Shown here piece by piece: positions 10,101 through 18,435 of a stretch of 64,000 bases of DNA. Every line of letters starts with the position of its first letter. Within the stretch, counting starts at the first letter, position 1. The stretch is from Polystyrenella longa (lineage in GTDB: Bacteria > Planctomycetota > Planctomycetia > Planctomycetales > Planctomycetaceae). Location: positions 2,937,001 to 3,001,000 of the forward strand of contig NZ_CP036281.1 in NCBI RefSeq assembly GCF_007750395.1. The letters are read 5' to 3'. The position numbers were made by a program, and so were the translations under genes. The notes beneath the pieces were generated by a model. That model saw only the letters and a list, made by a program, of their open reading frames with translations, did not search any database and was not told where the DNA came from.

Positions 10101-10509
10101 AGCGGCCATCGACGCTTGCCGACTTCGTCTACGACCGATTCTGATGACTGCCTTCTCCTTTATTCTGGGAGTGATTCCTCTGGTCATCGCGACTGGAGCA
10201 GGATCCGAAATGCGACAGGCACTGGGAACCGCTGTCTTCAGCGGTATGTTGGGTGTAACTTTGTTTGGTTTATTCCTGACTCCTGTATTCTACGTCTTGC
10301 TGCGAAAACTGGCTAAGGACACCCGACCTGAACCCACAGCGACAACTCCCGAAGGGATCACTGTCGCGATGGATCAGCCCGCCAGTCTTCCCGTTGCACC
10401 GAAGGAGAATCGGAGTGATAAGTCGGAGGCCTCAACTTCCTACACTGAGAATCCGACCAAGCCAGAAGATAACTCTGACGACGATGGTGATGAAAAGTCA
10501 GAGGAATAG
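7192..10509 (+). CDS. RND multidrug efflux pump, HAE1 family (AcrB-like)
   Basis: 1105 residues, slightly longer than AcrB because of an acidic, low-complexity cytoplasmic tail of roughly 70 residues ending in DDDGDEKSEE. The start FPHFFIDRPIFATVLS is the standard RND N-terminus. The proton-relay residues are all present: Asp411 and Asp412 in GIVVDDAIVVVEN and Lys949 in LACKNAILIVEF. Two large periplasmic loops and twelve membrane helices fit the family. It would exchange protons for amphiphilic drugs or other toxic compounds together with the adaptor encoded 9 bp upstream. The substrate is unknown. The acidic tail is the only unusual feature. Confidence 0.95.
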   Translation: MKFPHFFIDRPIFATVLSTLIVLVGGIAYFQLPVGQYPEVALPTVTVRASYPGATAETISKTVATPLEQEINGVENMLYLDSQGTADGSLTITATFALGTDVDQAQVLVQNRVAVALPRLPDVVRQIGVTTRKSSPDLMLVIHLFSPDDSRDQLYIGNYAYLQIKDILARQDGVGDIVVFGGTEYSMRIWLDVDRLAALDMTPGDAVEAMRSQNVQVAAGIIGQQPLEEPKGGFQVNVNTLGRLQSAEEFGEIILKSGENGRIVRLADVARIELGAVDYSVRSYLQDKNAVALAMFQRPGSNAIETTDKILEAMKELRKSFPPGLEYNVIYNPTAFVEQSIEEVFTTLWQAGLLVVLTVFVFLQNWRSTIVPVIAIPISLIGTFAVMQGIGFSLNNLSLFGLVLAIGIVVDDAIVVVENVERLISEGLEPREATRKAMDEVGTALIATTLVLIAVFVPTAFIAGISGQFYRQFAITIAVSTAISTFVSLTLTPAMCALLLRPQGAKKNWFGRMIELVLGWPFRIFNRVFDVSSVLYSRIVGRVIRMGAIMLLIYGGLLGLTYYGFTLVPGGFIPAQDQGYLIVAIQTPPGASLDRTDAVTRKVVDMALEIDGVENAVSFVGFSGATRANSSNAAAIFPVLKDAKERAKRGRSLDVILNELRQKVSAIDDSLVFVIQPPPVRGIGTGGGFKMQVQDRSGAGLVALQEVTNNLVDAARKEPGLVQVFSNFNIGTPQIYADVDRTKVRMLDVPMNNVFEALQIYLGSAYVNDFNFLGRTYRVTAQADAQYRDEESDIMRLRTRSNNGSIVPLGSMVTMRTTTAPDRVVRYNLFPAADVNGDTVPGFSSGQSIQTMERLAEEVLPRGFGYEWTDIAFQQKEAGNTAIYIFPLCVFFVFLALAAQYESWLLPLAVILIVPMCLLCAIFGVWFRGMDNNILTQIGLVVLVGLACKNAILIVEFAKAEEDAGKDRFQAAIDACRLRLRPILMTAFSFILGVIPLVIATGAGSEMRQALGTAVFSGMLGVTLFGLFLTPVFYVLLRKLAKDTRPEPTATTPEGITVAMDQPASLPVAPKENRSDKSEASTSYTENPTKPEDNSDDDGDEKSEE

Positions 10510-10612
10510 CAGGCTGGTTGACGCGGGCCAGAGTAGCCAGTACGTTCGAGTTTATTTGTCGCCCTGATCTGTCAGAGCGAATACAAATTTTCCGTGGACT
10601 CGTTCTTTCTGG

Positions 10613-12130
10613 ATGCCTGCTCTGATGGTTCGATTAATCGTTACGTTGCTGGTCGCTGTTTTCGTCCATCAATTAATATCCGATGTGAAATCTCTGTTCG
10701 CAGAGGAATACTCTAACGCCGATACGCTCGCACGGCCCAACATTTTATTTGTCTACACCGACGACCAGGCGCCTTGGGGATTTGCATCCTCGGGTTATAA
10801 GCAGGCTTACACGCCCAACATGGACCGCCTGGCGCGAGACGGGGCGATGTTTACTAACTCCTTCGTGCCCACGCCTGTCTGTAGTCCGGCGCGAGCCTCT
10901 TTTCTGACGAGTCGATACGCCAGTGAATATGGCATTCTGGACTTCATTCCCCATCCACAACATAAGTTGTACGACTCCAATGACGGAATCGGACTCGATC
11001 CAGACTCCGTCACCTTCGCGGAAGTCTTACAGAAGTCAGGGTACGCAACCGGGTTGGTCGGAAAATTTCATCTGGGCGACTGGACGCAGACCGACAATAA
11101 AATATATCACCCCACCAATCATGGCTACGATTACTTCATGGGACTCACTGGTGGTGGAACCACTCCCGTCGATCCTCCTTTGGAAAAGAATGGATCTGTT
11201 CGGCAATTCGAGGGGCTGACTACCGATATTCTGACCGAAGATGCTTTAAAGTTCATTCGAGACCATCAGGAAAAGCCATTCTTGCTGAGCCTGCACTACC
11301 GGGCGCCGCACTCAAAATGGCTACCCGTCGCAGAGGAGGATTGGGCTCCCTACGTCAACCTTGATCCTGATATTCCCAATCCTGATTACCCCGGTTTGCA
11401 AACAGAACTGGTCAAAAAGAAAACACGCGAATACCTCGCCAGCATAAGTGGCGTCGACCGGAACTTGGGGCGTGTGTTGGCATTGCTTGAAGAATTGAAA
11501 ATTGCGGATAGCACTGTGGTGATCTTTACTTCGGATCATGGTTACAACATGGGGCACAACGGAATCACTCACAAAGGGAATGGTTCCTGGATCGTGGATC
11601 CCGATCCCCCCGCTACCAAGTATGTCCGAGCAGGACACCGGCCGAATATGTATGACAATTCGTTGAAGGTCCCCACGATTGTTCGCTGGCCGGGAAAAGT
11701 GAAACCGGGAATCGTGATCGATGAAACGATAACCAGCCTCGACTGGTATCCCACGCTGGTGGAAATCGCCGGAGCGATACTACCTGCCAATCATCTCGTT
11801 CGCGGACGTAGCCTGATACCGTTGCTCGTTGGCGATACTCCTGCCGACTGGGATCAAGACTACTACGGTGAGTACAGCCAAATTCATTATAGTCAGGCTT
11901 ATATGCGTTGTTACCGAACGCCCGAGTGGAAGCTGATCCGCGACTTCCTCGACTCTGGCCGCAATGAACTTTATCACCTCAGCTTAGATCCGGAAGAAGC
12001 AAATAATCTCATCAACGACAAAAGACCGGAAGTTCAATCTGTGATCGCCGAGTTGTCTCAGAAGATCGATGCCAGGATGATAGAAGTGGGCGATGATCTT
12101 TTGAAAGAATCAGTTTCAACATCGAAATAA
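10613..12130 (+). CDS. Secreted sulfatase
   Basis: 505 residues with an N-terminal signal peptide or anchor (about residues 5-31). The metal motif is VYTDDQAPWG (D50, D51) and the formylglycine signature is C90-S-P-A-R94. VGKFHLGDW, FTSDHGYNMGHNG and VPTIVRWPGK are typical S1 sulfatase blocks. It differs clearly from the sulfatase at 3591-4994 and belongs to another subfamily, one resembling iduronate- or heparan-type sulfatases in the FTSDHGYNMG block. It probably desulfates extracellular or periplasmic glycans. It follows the RND pump by 103 bp; an alternative ATG lies four codons in. Confidence 0.9.
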   Translation: MPALMVRLIVTLLVAVFVHQLISDVKSLFAEEYSNADTLARPNILFVYTDDQAPWGFASSGYKQAYTPNMDRLARDGAMFTNSFVPTPVCSPARASFLTSRYASEYGILDFIPHPQHKLYDSNDGIGLDPDSVTFAEVLQKSGYATGLVGKFHLGDWTQTDNKIYHPTNHGYDYFMGLTGGGTTPVDPPLEKNGSVRQFEGLTTDILTEDALKFIRDHQEKPFLLSLHYRAPHSKWLPVAEEDWAPYVNLDPDIPNPDYPGLQTELVKKKTREYLASISGVDRNLGRVLALLEELKIADSTVVIFTSDHGYNMGHNGITHKGNGSWIVDPDPPATKYVRAGHRPNMYDNSLKVPTIVRWPGKVKPGIVIDETITSLDWYPTLVEIAGAILPANHLVRGRSLIPLLVGDTPADWDQDYYGEYSQIHYSQAYMRCYRTPEWKLIRDFLDSGRNELYHLSLDPEEANNLINDKRPEVQSVIAELSQKIDARMIEVGDDLLKESVSTSK

Positions 12131-12295
12131 AAAACGACAGCCAATCGTTTCCACCCACAGAAAGAGTGTTAAAAACGCCTTTTAAAACTGAAATAGTCGA
12201 GCGTTTGTCGTCCAAGCGATTAAAATCGAAGACACGCCGTTAAAGGCATGATGACTGATTAAAACACTATCCAACGGATTCACTCAGGAGAAACG

Positions 12296-12463
12296 ATGAT
12301 GGCTGAAGGTGACAAATGGGAAGTTTACAAAGATAAAGGGGGTGAATGGCGTTGGAAGTGCGTCGCTTCCAATGGAAAAGAAGTTGGCGCCTCTTCCGAA
12401 GGCTATAAAAATAAAGCCGACTGCATCGAGAACGCCAAGCGGTTTGGATATCAGGAATCCTGA
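12296..12463 (+). CDS. Small DUF1508 (YegP-type) protein
   Basis: A 55-residue reading frame. The sequence WEVYKDKGGEWRWKCVASNG, then SSEGYKNKADCIENAKRFG, is a complete single DUF1508 repeat (WRWRL..NG..IA.S.GY..K..C...I in relatives). The family is small, widespread and functionally uncharacterised; E. coli YegP has two copies. A GGAG ribosome-binding site lies 7 bp before the first ATG. Its 3' end overlaps the end of the convergent flotillin gene by 13 bp. Confidence 0.85.
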   Translation: MMAEGDKWEVYKDKGGEWRWKCVASNGKEVGASSEGYKNKADCIENAKRFGYQES

Positions 12464-14208
12464 TCCCGTTTCGGTTTCGGATCTTTCCGTTTGGGCAATG
12501 GAGGTTGCGACTCTTTCTGCGGTGGTGCCTCTTTCAATTGTGAAGAAAGGCGATCAGTCGCTGGCTCTGGTGTCGCAACGTCACTGGAAGACGTCCGGGC
12601 TACCACGGGGCTTTTATTAGTTCCGTTTTCACCGGTCGTCTCTTCCTTTTCGCTGTCGACTTCCGAGGTCATCTTTGCCAGATATTCGGGCATTTCCACA
12701 CCACCGATTTCTTTCATGACTTGCATCATGGGGGGCAAAGTGCCGGTTAACCCCTGCAGGAAATTGGAGGTCGAAGACTGACCGTTGCCGCCGCCATTTT
12801 CCCAGACGACCACTTTATCAAACTTGATATTCGAAATCGCCTTGGCAGATGCTTCGACCAAGTTGTCGAAGTGTTCCAGCATAAGCAGTTTAAAGGCTTC
12901 ATCGGCACCACCACAGGCGTTGATGATTTCCCGCAGTCCTTCCCCTTTACGGGCAAGGATTTCGTACTGCCCTTTTGCTTCTGCTTCGAGGAGGGAGAAG
13001 ATGGCGGAAGCTTCCCCTTCGGCTTCCAACTTTCGTTTTTCCGCTTCGGCCTGGGCAGCCACGATGATACGGGCTTTTTCCGCTTTCGCCGGTGCTTCTA
13101 ATTCGGCCCGGCGTTCCGCTTCGATTTTTTCGGCTTCAGCCAACGCAGCTTTAGCCATCGCCCGGTTCTGGGCTTCAAGAACAGCGGCTTCAGCTTCCTT
13201 CTTACGGGTTTCACCGAGCTGGTAAGCGATCGATTTTTTAACCATCAGTTCCGCCTGAGCATCCGCAACTTTCGCTTGTGATTCGGCTTCCCCTTTAATG
13301 GCATCCGCTTCGTATTCAGCAACCGATATTCGTTTCTGACGTTCCGCATCCGAGACTTGAGCTTCACGCTCGAAGGCGGCCCGCTGTTCGCCGATCTGTT
13401 GTTCTTTATCAAGTTCAGCGATTCGAACTGATTTCTCCCGGTGAGCGGCACGAATTCCGATTTCCTGAGTCTTGCCTGCATCGGCCACGGAGACCTGTTT
13501 GTCTCGTTCGGCTTCCGCAACGCGGACTTCCCCCAGTTTTAATTGTTCAGCGACATCACCACGTGCTTTCTGAATCGCTTCCGAAGCCGCTTTCTGTCCG
13601 ATGGCTTCGATGTAACCCGATTCATCAGTAATGTCCGTGATATTCACGTTAATCAGTACGAGGCCGATCTTACGTAACTCCGGTTCCACTGAACTCTGAA
13701 TCGCCTGCAGAAACTTATCGCGGTCCCGGTTAATATCCTCGATATTCATCGAAGCAATGACCTGTCGCAACTGCCCGAAGATAATATCTTCTGCCTGCTT
13801 TTTCACCTGAGCGGTATCCAGACCAAGCAAACGTATCGCCGCATTCTGCATGACCTCCGGTTCAATGGAGATCGCGACCGTGAACACACTGGGTACATTC
13901 ACGCGGATGTTCTCAATCGAAAGTGCATCCTGTAAGGGAACTTCGATCTGAATCGGTTCCAGGCTCAGGTATTCATAATCTTCCACGATCGGGATGATGA
14001 CACGACCACCACCATGAATACACTTCGCTACAGAACCTCCCGAGGACCGCCCATACACCACCAGGATGCGGTTGCTCGGGCATCGTTTGTAAAGTTTTGC
14101 AGCGGAGCTGAGAATGAAGACTATGATGAACAGCACAAACCCTACCGTGATGAGTGTGGGCAGCATGCCGTCAGGCAATTCGAAAGCCTGTAGAAATATT
14201 GGGTTCAT
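12451..14208 (-). CDS. Flotillin / YqiK-type SPFH protein
   Basis: 585 residues. One N-terminal membrane helix (about residues 15-38) is followed by RCPSNRILVVYGR and the SPFH/band-7 domain to about residue 210. A long alanine- and glutamate-rich coiled-coil region with repeated AEAE patterns follows, then GGADEAFKLLMLEHFD near 430 as in flotillin C-termini. Beyond residue 500 a low-complexity tail rich in K, P, E and Q is probably disordered. Bacterial flotillins scaffold ordered membrane domains. The start overlaps the stop of the upstream YqiJ-like gene by 4 bp, the arrangement known for yqiJ-yqiK pairs. Confidence 0.92.
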   Translation of the reverse strand: MNPIFLQAFELPDGMLPTLITVGFVLFIIVFILSSAAKLYKRCPSNRILVVYGRSSGGSVAKCIHGGGRVIIPIVEDYEYLSLEPIQIEVPLQDALSIENIRVNVPSVFTVAISIEPEVMQNAAIRLLGLDTAQVKKQAEDIIFGQLRQVIASMNIEDINRDRDKFLQAIQSSVEPELRKIGLVLINVNITDITDESGYIEAIGQKAASEAIQKARGDVAEQLKLGEVRVAEAERDKQVSVADAGKTQEIGIRAAHREKSVRIAELDKEQQIGEQRAAFEREAQVSDAERQKRISVAEYEADAIKGEAESQAKVADAQAELMVKKSIAYQLGETRKKEAEAAVLEAQNRAMAKAALAEAEKIEAERRAELEAPAKAEKARIIVAAQAEAEKRKLEAEGEASAIFSLLEAEAKGQYEILARKGEGLREIINACGGADEAFKLLMLEHFDNLVEASAKAISNIKFDKVVVWENGGGNGQSSTSNFLQGLTGTLPPMMQVMKEIGGVEMPEYLAKMTSEVDSEKEETTGENGTNKSPVVARTSSSDVATPEPATDRLSSQLKEAPPQKESQPPLPKRKDPKPKRDQDS

Positions 14209-14813
14209 AAAGAGAGTTCCTCTGATGTTGGGGGGGCGATAGCTTCTACCGACTTGACTTCCAGAACGCCGGGAGAAAGAACACCTGTCACGACAATTGT
14301 CGTGCCGGTCACGATTTCGTCGTCAGCCGTCATAGCTTCGTATTCCATCATCCGTTCCTGCAAAGGGATGGAGACCTTACCCTTACCCGAGTTTTTACCG
14401 GGGATCTTTAAATAGACTGTTCCTTGCGTACCTATGGCTCGCTGAATGTTAACGGTTCCGTCGTATTTAAGTTGATACAGGGCCTGAATCAGCCAACCAA
14501 CGAGATAGAGTACTCCCAATCCACAGGCCACTGCGATCATGAAATTCTGAATGTCCGAACCGGGAAACTGTTTAGAGGCCGCGATTCCGACTAAACCGAA
14601 GACAGTGACCCCCGTTAAAATTGCCCGGAAACTGAGAACTCCCACAAGATGGGACCCCCAGCTCGATTCCGCCATATCAAAATCGGCGTCAAAATCAGTA
14701 TCGGGAAGATCATCAAAGTCAAATCCGTCCAGCAGACCGGTCATACTCAGCAATACTTGAATGAGCATGAGCGCACCGCCAATGACCACTGAATAAAAAT
14801 AGATATCTTCCAT
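14205..14813 (-). CDS. YqiJ/NfeD-like membrane protein with OB fold
   Basis: 202 residues. An N-terminal membrane helix is followed by an acidic linker (FDFDDLPDTDFDADFD), two more helices around residues 60-110 and a C-terminal beta-rich OB-like domain (IGTQGTVYLKIPG through TGTTIVVTGVLSPGVLEVKSV). NfeD/YqiJ proteins are translated together with SPFH proteins and are thought to assemble with them in the membrane. Here the ATGA overlap with the flotillin gene shows the same coupling. It is probably the first gene of that two-gene operon. Confidence 0.88.
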   Translation of the reverse strand: MEDIYFYSVVIGGALMLIQVLLSMTGLLDGFDFDDLPDTDFDADFDMAESSWGSHLVGVLSFRAILTGVTVFGLVGIAASKQFPGSDIQNFMIAVACGLGVLYLVGWLIQALYQLKYDGTVNIQRAIGTQGTVYLKIPGKNSGKGKVSIPLQERMMEYEAMTADDEIVTGTTIVVTGVLSPGVLEVKSVEAIAPPTSEELSL

Positions 14814-14904
14814 AGTACGGACTCCGTAGAGAGGCTGGACGATAATCGCCGGACGTGATGAAACGGGAACACATGATCAGAATCCATCATGCCCCGCTTA
14901 CCAA

Positions 14905-14941
14905 CGTAAAGTCAATTTGCGAATGCTATATTTGTTAGCAT
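14905..14941 (-). promoter_or_regulatory. Possible promoter and small dyad of the YqiJ-flotillin operon
   Basis: On the minus strand a TTGACT box (14910-14915) is followed after about 17 bases by CATGAT, a weak -10 match that extends past the listed interval towards 14890. Just upstream lies ATGCTA/TAGCAT (arms 14923-14928 and 14936-14941). The site is roughly 80-100 bp before the YqiJ start. This is a motif reading only. The rest of the 14814-15113 gap shows nothing. Confidence 0.22.
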
Positions 14942-15113
14942 GAGGATAGATTTCTGACGCAGCGTGCGGAAACTGATCGATGCCATGGGAAACGCAATGA
15001 GCGTAAGCATGGATCAATCGGAAAAGGGAATTCATCGTTTTTTATGGAAAAACAGTTTCTCTATCGCGCAGGATCGTGAGGAGCAGCACGCAGACGGTCT
15101 TCACTTTTAACGA

Positions 15114-16886
15114 TCACTGATCTGGAGAGGCCTGTTTTCTGAGACTTCCCGGTAGATCTCGTCGATTGCAGTGCGTCTGGTTCACCACCAGCATTGAAAT
15201 CACAAACAGCAGTATGTAGTACGCCGAGAAGGCGAATTCACTCCAGCTACTGTGAGGTCCCGTGACCAACTGGGCGAGCACGTTCTGTACGAGCAACACC
15301 AGCCAGATGATGATATACGGTTTTCGTATACGGGAATAAATCCACTCAGTTTGTGGTTTTCGTGATATAAACCAGAGCCCGACTACCAACAGCAACGTCG
15401 GATAAATCACCAGAAAATATTGCCAGAAAAGCTCGCTCCAATATTCTTGATTCCCCCAATGCAGGCCTAACCAGCCTTTTAGGCCACTGCGAATCGAGAT
15501 GCTGAGTCCTGTAATCAGGGAAAGGTACAAACCCCAGTTTTCGATGTTCCGATCGCCTAAAGGAAATGCCGAGTGTGGTTGAGCGTTTTCATAGTCACTT
15601 CGCTTCAACCAATACCACCCCAGACTTCCACTTCCAAGGACGACCAGAAATAACATCCCATGCAGATAGGTGCTTTCTTCTTCATGCAACGGACCGGCGA
15701 GTAATATGGCAGCAAGAATAATGACCGCCGTGTAACAGATTGCCGGACAATCGAATTTCCCGAACTGTCGAGGTGATTCGTTCGGAAGATTGGCTTGTGC
15801 CTGGTAGGTACCTCGGTAGAACAGATAGTAAGCGAGCGCTGTAAGCATCCAAATTGAAATCGAGATGATCCCAACTGTTTCCAGTGTTGGAATATTGATT
15901 ATAAAGACAGCGACGATCCAACTGAGTAATCCGAAGACGACCAGCCATTCGAAATTAGGACCTGAGATTGAAGTCCGTGTTGTTACTTGTTCTTGCTCTT
16001 TCGCGTTCATAGGACGATTCACCAGAAACCAGGCAATGCCGTATCCCAATCCGATAATCAACCCCTGGGAAGATTCAGAACAACGCCACCAATTGAATGA
16101 GGTTTGATCCCAGTAAGTCTCGGCCCATTTCCAATTCTGGATGAGTGACCAACCGCATCCACCGACGATGCCAATCGTAGAAATCAGGGTCACGTTTTTC
16201 CAATCGCGTCGGCCGATTTCAAACAGCAGAAATCCAGCGTAGATCGCCAGGTGCCAGACCGCCTCGCGCGAATCGTTAATTAATCGCCCCAACGAGGGAT
16301 TGTTCTCCAAATCCTGATACTGCAATTCCAGGGAATCATATAGTGGCAGAAACCATTCAGGGAAAGTCTCAAAGAGCGAGAGCATCACCGCACCAGACCC
16401 AAACCCACAGGCCAGACGTATAAGCCAATGCCAAAGTCGGGTCTCCCGGATCGATCCACACCAGGCAACCAGACAGGCAGCGAGACCTGCCCAGGGCATT
16501 CCGGCGATAAATAACCACAGAAATCCGTACCAGCGGTCGATCTCCACGAACTCCCCTGCACCGGAATTAGTGTACAGCCTCTCGTGGAAAAAGTTGGGCC
16601 ACTGAGCCCAACCACGGGCACCGGAGAATGCAAATCCGACGATAAATGCCAGAATCACCCAGTTCGACGCGTACCGCCGGTCGCGATGTTCATTACCGTT
16701 ATGAGACAGATACCACCAACCGGTGCCCCACAATAGCCCGGCAAAAGTACACCCCCAAGAGCCACCGTAGCCTGAGCTACCACGCACCGCCCACGACATG
16801 CCCCCCATCGCCGCGAATAACAGGATCGGCAGGACGAGTTCATGATACAGGGAGACACGAGGAGCGGTTGTTCTGTGTTCTGACAT
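15114..16886 (-). CDS. Large polytopic membrane protein of unknown function
   Basis: About 590 residues with roughly 13-14 hydrophobic helices spread over the whole length. ATG 16886 (MSEHRTTAPRVSLYHEL) is preferred to one 16 codons upstream because the added residues look non-coding. Distinctive segments are WAVRGSSGYGGSWGCTFAG near residue 30 and several aromatic-rich WNW/WGQ stretches. Charged residues inside helices are few. I do not recognise a transporter or enzyme motif. It lies alone on the minus strand, back to back with ychF. Confidence 0.75.
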   Translation of the reverse strand: MSEHRTTAPRVSLYHELVLPILLFAAMGGMSWAVRGSSGYGGSWGCTFAGLLWGTGWWYLSHNGNEHRDRRYASNWVILAFIVGFAFSGARGWAQWPNFFHERLYTNSGAGEFVEIDRWYGFLWLFIAGMPWAGLAACLVAWCGSIRETRLWHWLIRLACGFGSGAVMLSLFETFPEWFLPLYDSLELQYQDLENNPSLGRLINDSREAVWHLAIYAGFLLFEIGRRDWKNVTLISTIGIVGGCGWSLIQNWKWAETYWDQTSFNWWRCSESSQGLIIGLGYGIAWFLVNRPMNAKEQEQVTTRTSISGPNFEWLVVFGLLSWIVAVFIINIPTLETVGIISISIWMLTALAYYLFYRGTYQAQANLPNESPRQFGKFDCPAICYTAVIILAAILLAGPLHEEESTYLHGMLFLVVLGSGSLGWYWLKRSDYENAQPHSAFPLGDRNIENWGLYLSLITGLSISIRSGLKGWLGLHWGNQEYWSELFWQYFLVIYPTLLLVVGLWFISRKPQTEWIYSRIRKPYIIIWLVLLVQNVLAQLVTGPHSSWSEFAFSAYYILLFVISMLVVNQTHCNRRDLPGSLRKQASPDQ

Positions 16887-17165
16887 GGTGAAAATTCGAA
16901 TGGAGGTGAAAGTGGCTGGGATGAGTGACGTCATGGCGAGGATATCGTGGCGGGAGCAGGCATTTTCGCACGGAATTCATCGTAAATACAAGCAATCCTG
17001 TCCCCAGTCCCGCGAACATTCAGGTAAGACAGGGGCGAAACGGGTTTGTTTCCTCTACGAGGCTGTTTTTCCTCACCTGTTGTGGATGACGCGCGCCGGG
17101 GTGATCGATACAATGCCGCTTTGAATTTCGTCCCGTATCATCGCACCCGGAGCCTGTTGTATATC

Positions 17166-18257
17166 ATGGAAGCTGGTATTGTCGGATTGCCGAACGTCGG
17201 TAAATCAACCCTGTTCAATGCATTAACCGCCGCCGGAATTGCGAGTGAAAACTTTCCCTTTTGCACGATCGAACCGAACATCGGTGTGGTGGAAGTCCCT
17301 GACGACCGCCTGAAAACGATCAATCAATATATGCCGACGGAGAAAATCATTCCGGCAGGTTTAAAGCTGGTCGATATCGCCGGTATCGTTAAAGGAGCCT
17401 CCGAAGGGGAAGGTCTGGGAAATAAGTTCTTGTCGAACATTCGCGACGTCGACGCACTTATCCATGTAGTACGTTGTTTCGAAAACGATGACGTTATTCA
17501 CGTCGAAGGAAAAGTCGATCCGCTCCGGGATGTTGAAACGATCGACACCGAGTTGATGCTCGCCGATTTACAGACGGTGGAAGCCTCCAAAGATCGCGCC
17601 GCCAAAAAAGCCCGCGCAGGCGATGCCGAAGCCAAACGGCGAATGGCAATTCTGGAGAAATGCTTTGAGACACTCGATCAGGGTAAGCCAATTCGCAAAC
17701 TGGAGTTCAGTGATCCGGAAGATCGAAAACTTCTCTCTGGATATCGCTTCCTGACGGCGAAGACCGTCCTGTATCTTGCCAATGTTTCCGATGATGACCC
17801 CGAGGGCGAAGGTCCGCACGTGAAAAAACTTCGCGAACAGGCTGAATCGGAAGGGGGATTAGTTATTCCCGTCTGCGCCGCCATTGAAGCGGAACTTCGC
17901 GAAATGGATGAAGGGGACCGTCAGGAGATGCTCGAATCGCTGGGCTTAAAAGAGCCCGCCTTGAACGTCGTCGCTCGTGCCGCCTACAAAACGCTTGGGT
18001 ATCACAGCTACTTCACCGCCGGTCCTAAAGAGATCCGAGCCTGGACTATTCCGATTGGAGCAAAAGCGCCGCAGGCAGCGGGAGTGATTCACACCGACTT
18101 CGAACGCGCCTTTATTCGGGTCGAAGTTTACTCTGTCAGCGACCTCGAAGAATTCAAAAGCGAAAAAGAGATCCGCACTGCAGGTCGTCTCCGTGTCGAA
18201 GGCAAAGAATACGTCATGCACGACGGCGACGTCTGCCACTTCCTTGCGAACCCGTAA
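17166..18257 (+). CDS. ychF: Ribosome-binding ATPase YchF (Obg family)
   Basis: 363 residues from ATG 17166, which matches the usual YchF length; an upstream in-frame start would add 40 non-conserved residues. The P-loop is GLPNVGKST at residues 7-15, switch regions include [14 protein letters not shown] and [22 protein letters not shown], and the C-terminal TGS-like domain ends with [19 protein letters not shown]. YchF is a universal P-loop NTPase of the OLA1 type that prefers ATP and associates with ribosomes in stress responses. It is single and not in an obvious operon. Confidence 0.97.
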   Translation: MEAGIVGLPNVGKSTLFNALTAAGIASENFPFCTIEPNIGVVEVPDDRLKTINQYMPTEKIIPAGLKLVDIAGIVKGASEGEGLGNKFLSNIRDVDALIHVVRCFENDDVIHVEGKVDPLRDVETIDTELMLADLQTVEASKDRAAKKARAGDAEAKRRMAILEKCFETLDQGKPIRKLEFSDPEDRKLLSGYRFLTAKTVLYLANVSDDDPEGEGPHVKKLREQAESEGGLVIPVCAAIEAELREMDEGDRQEMLESLGLKEPALNVVARAAYKTLGYHSYFTAGPKEIRAWTIPIGAKAPQAAGVIHTDFERAFIRVEVYSVSDLEEFKSEKEIRTAGRLRVEGKEYVMHDGDVCHFLANP

Positions 18258-18435
18258 GACGGTTTAATCTTAATTCCACTAGGTGTTGCGCAGAAATCTC
18301 GAACGGAGATTCCAGGACGATTCATACTCGTTGACTGGATCTGAACACGGTATCTCTGAGAGCTATTCGCGTTCGAGACAAAGACGACGCATTGTGTGCT
18401 TGCGGCATCCTTGGTGTGGTGTCTACCGTTGAATC

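Noticed and set aside
12785-13225. Rightward frame opposite the flotillin coiled coil
   Set aside because: It mirrors the A/E-rich repeats of the flotillin gene, giving A/S-rich composition without motifs.
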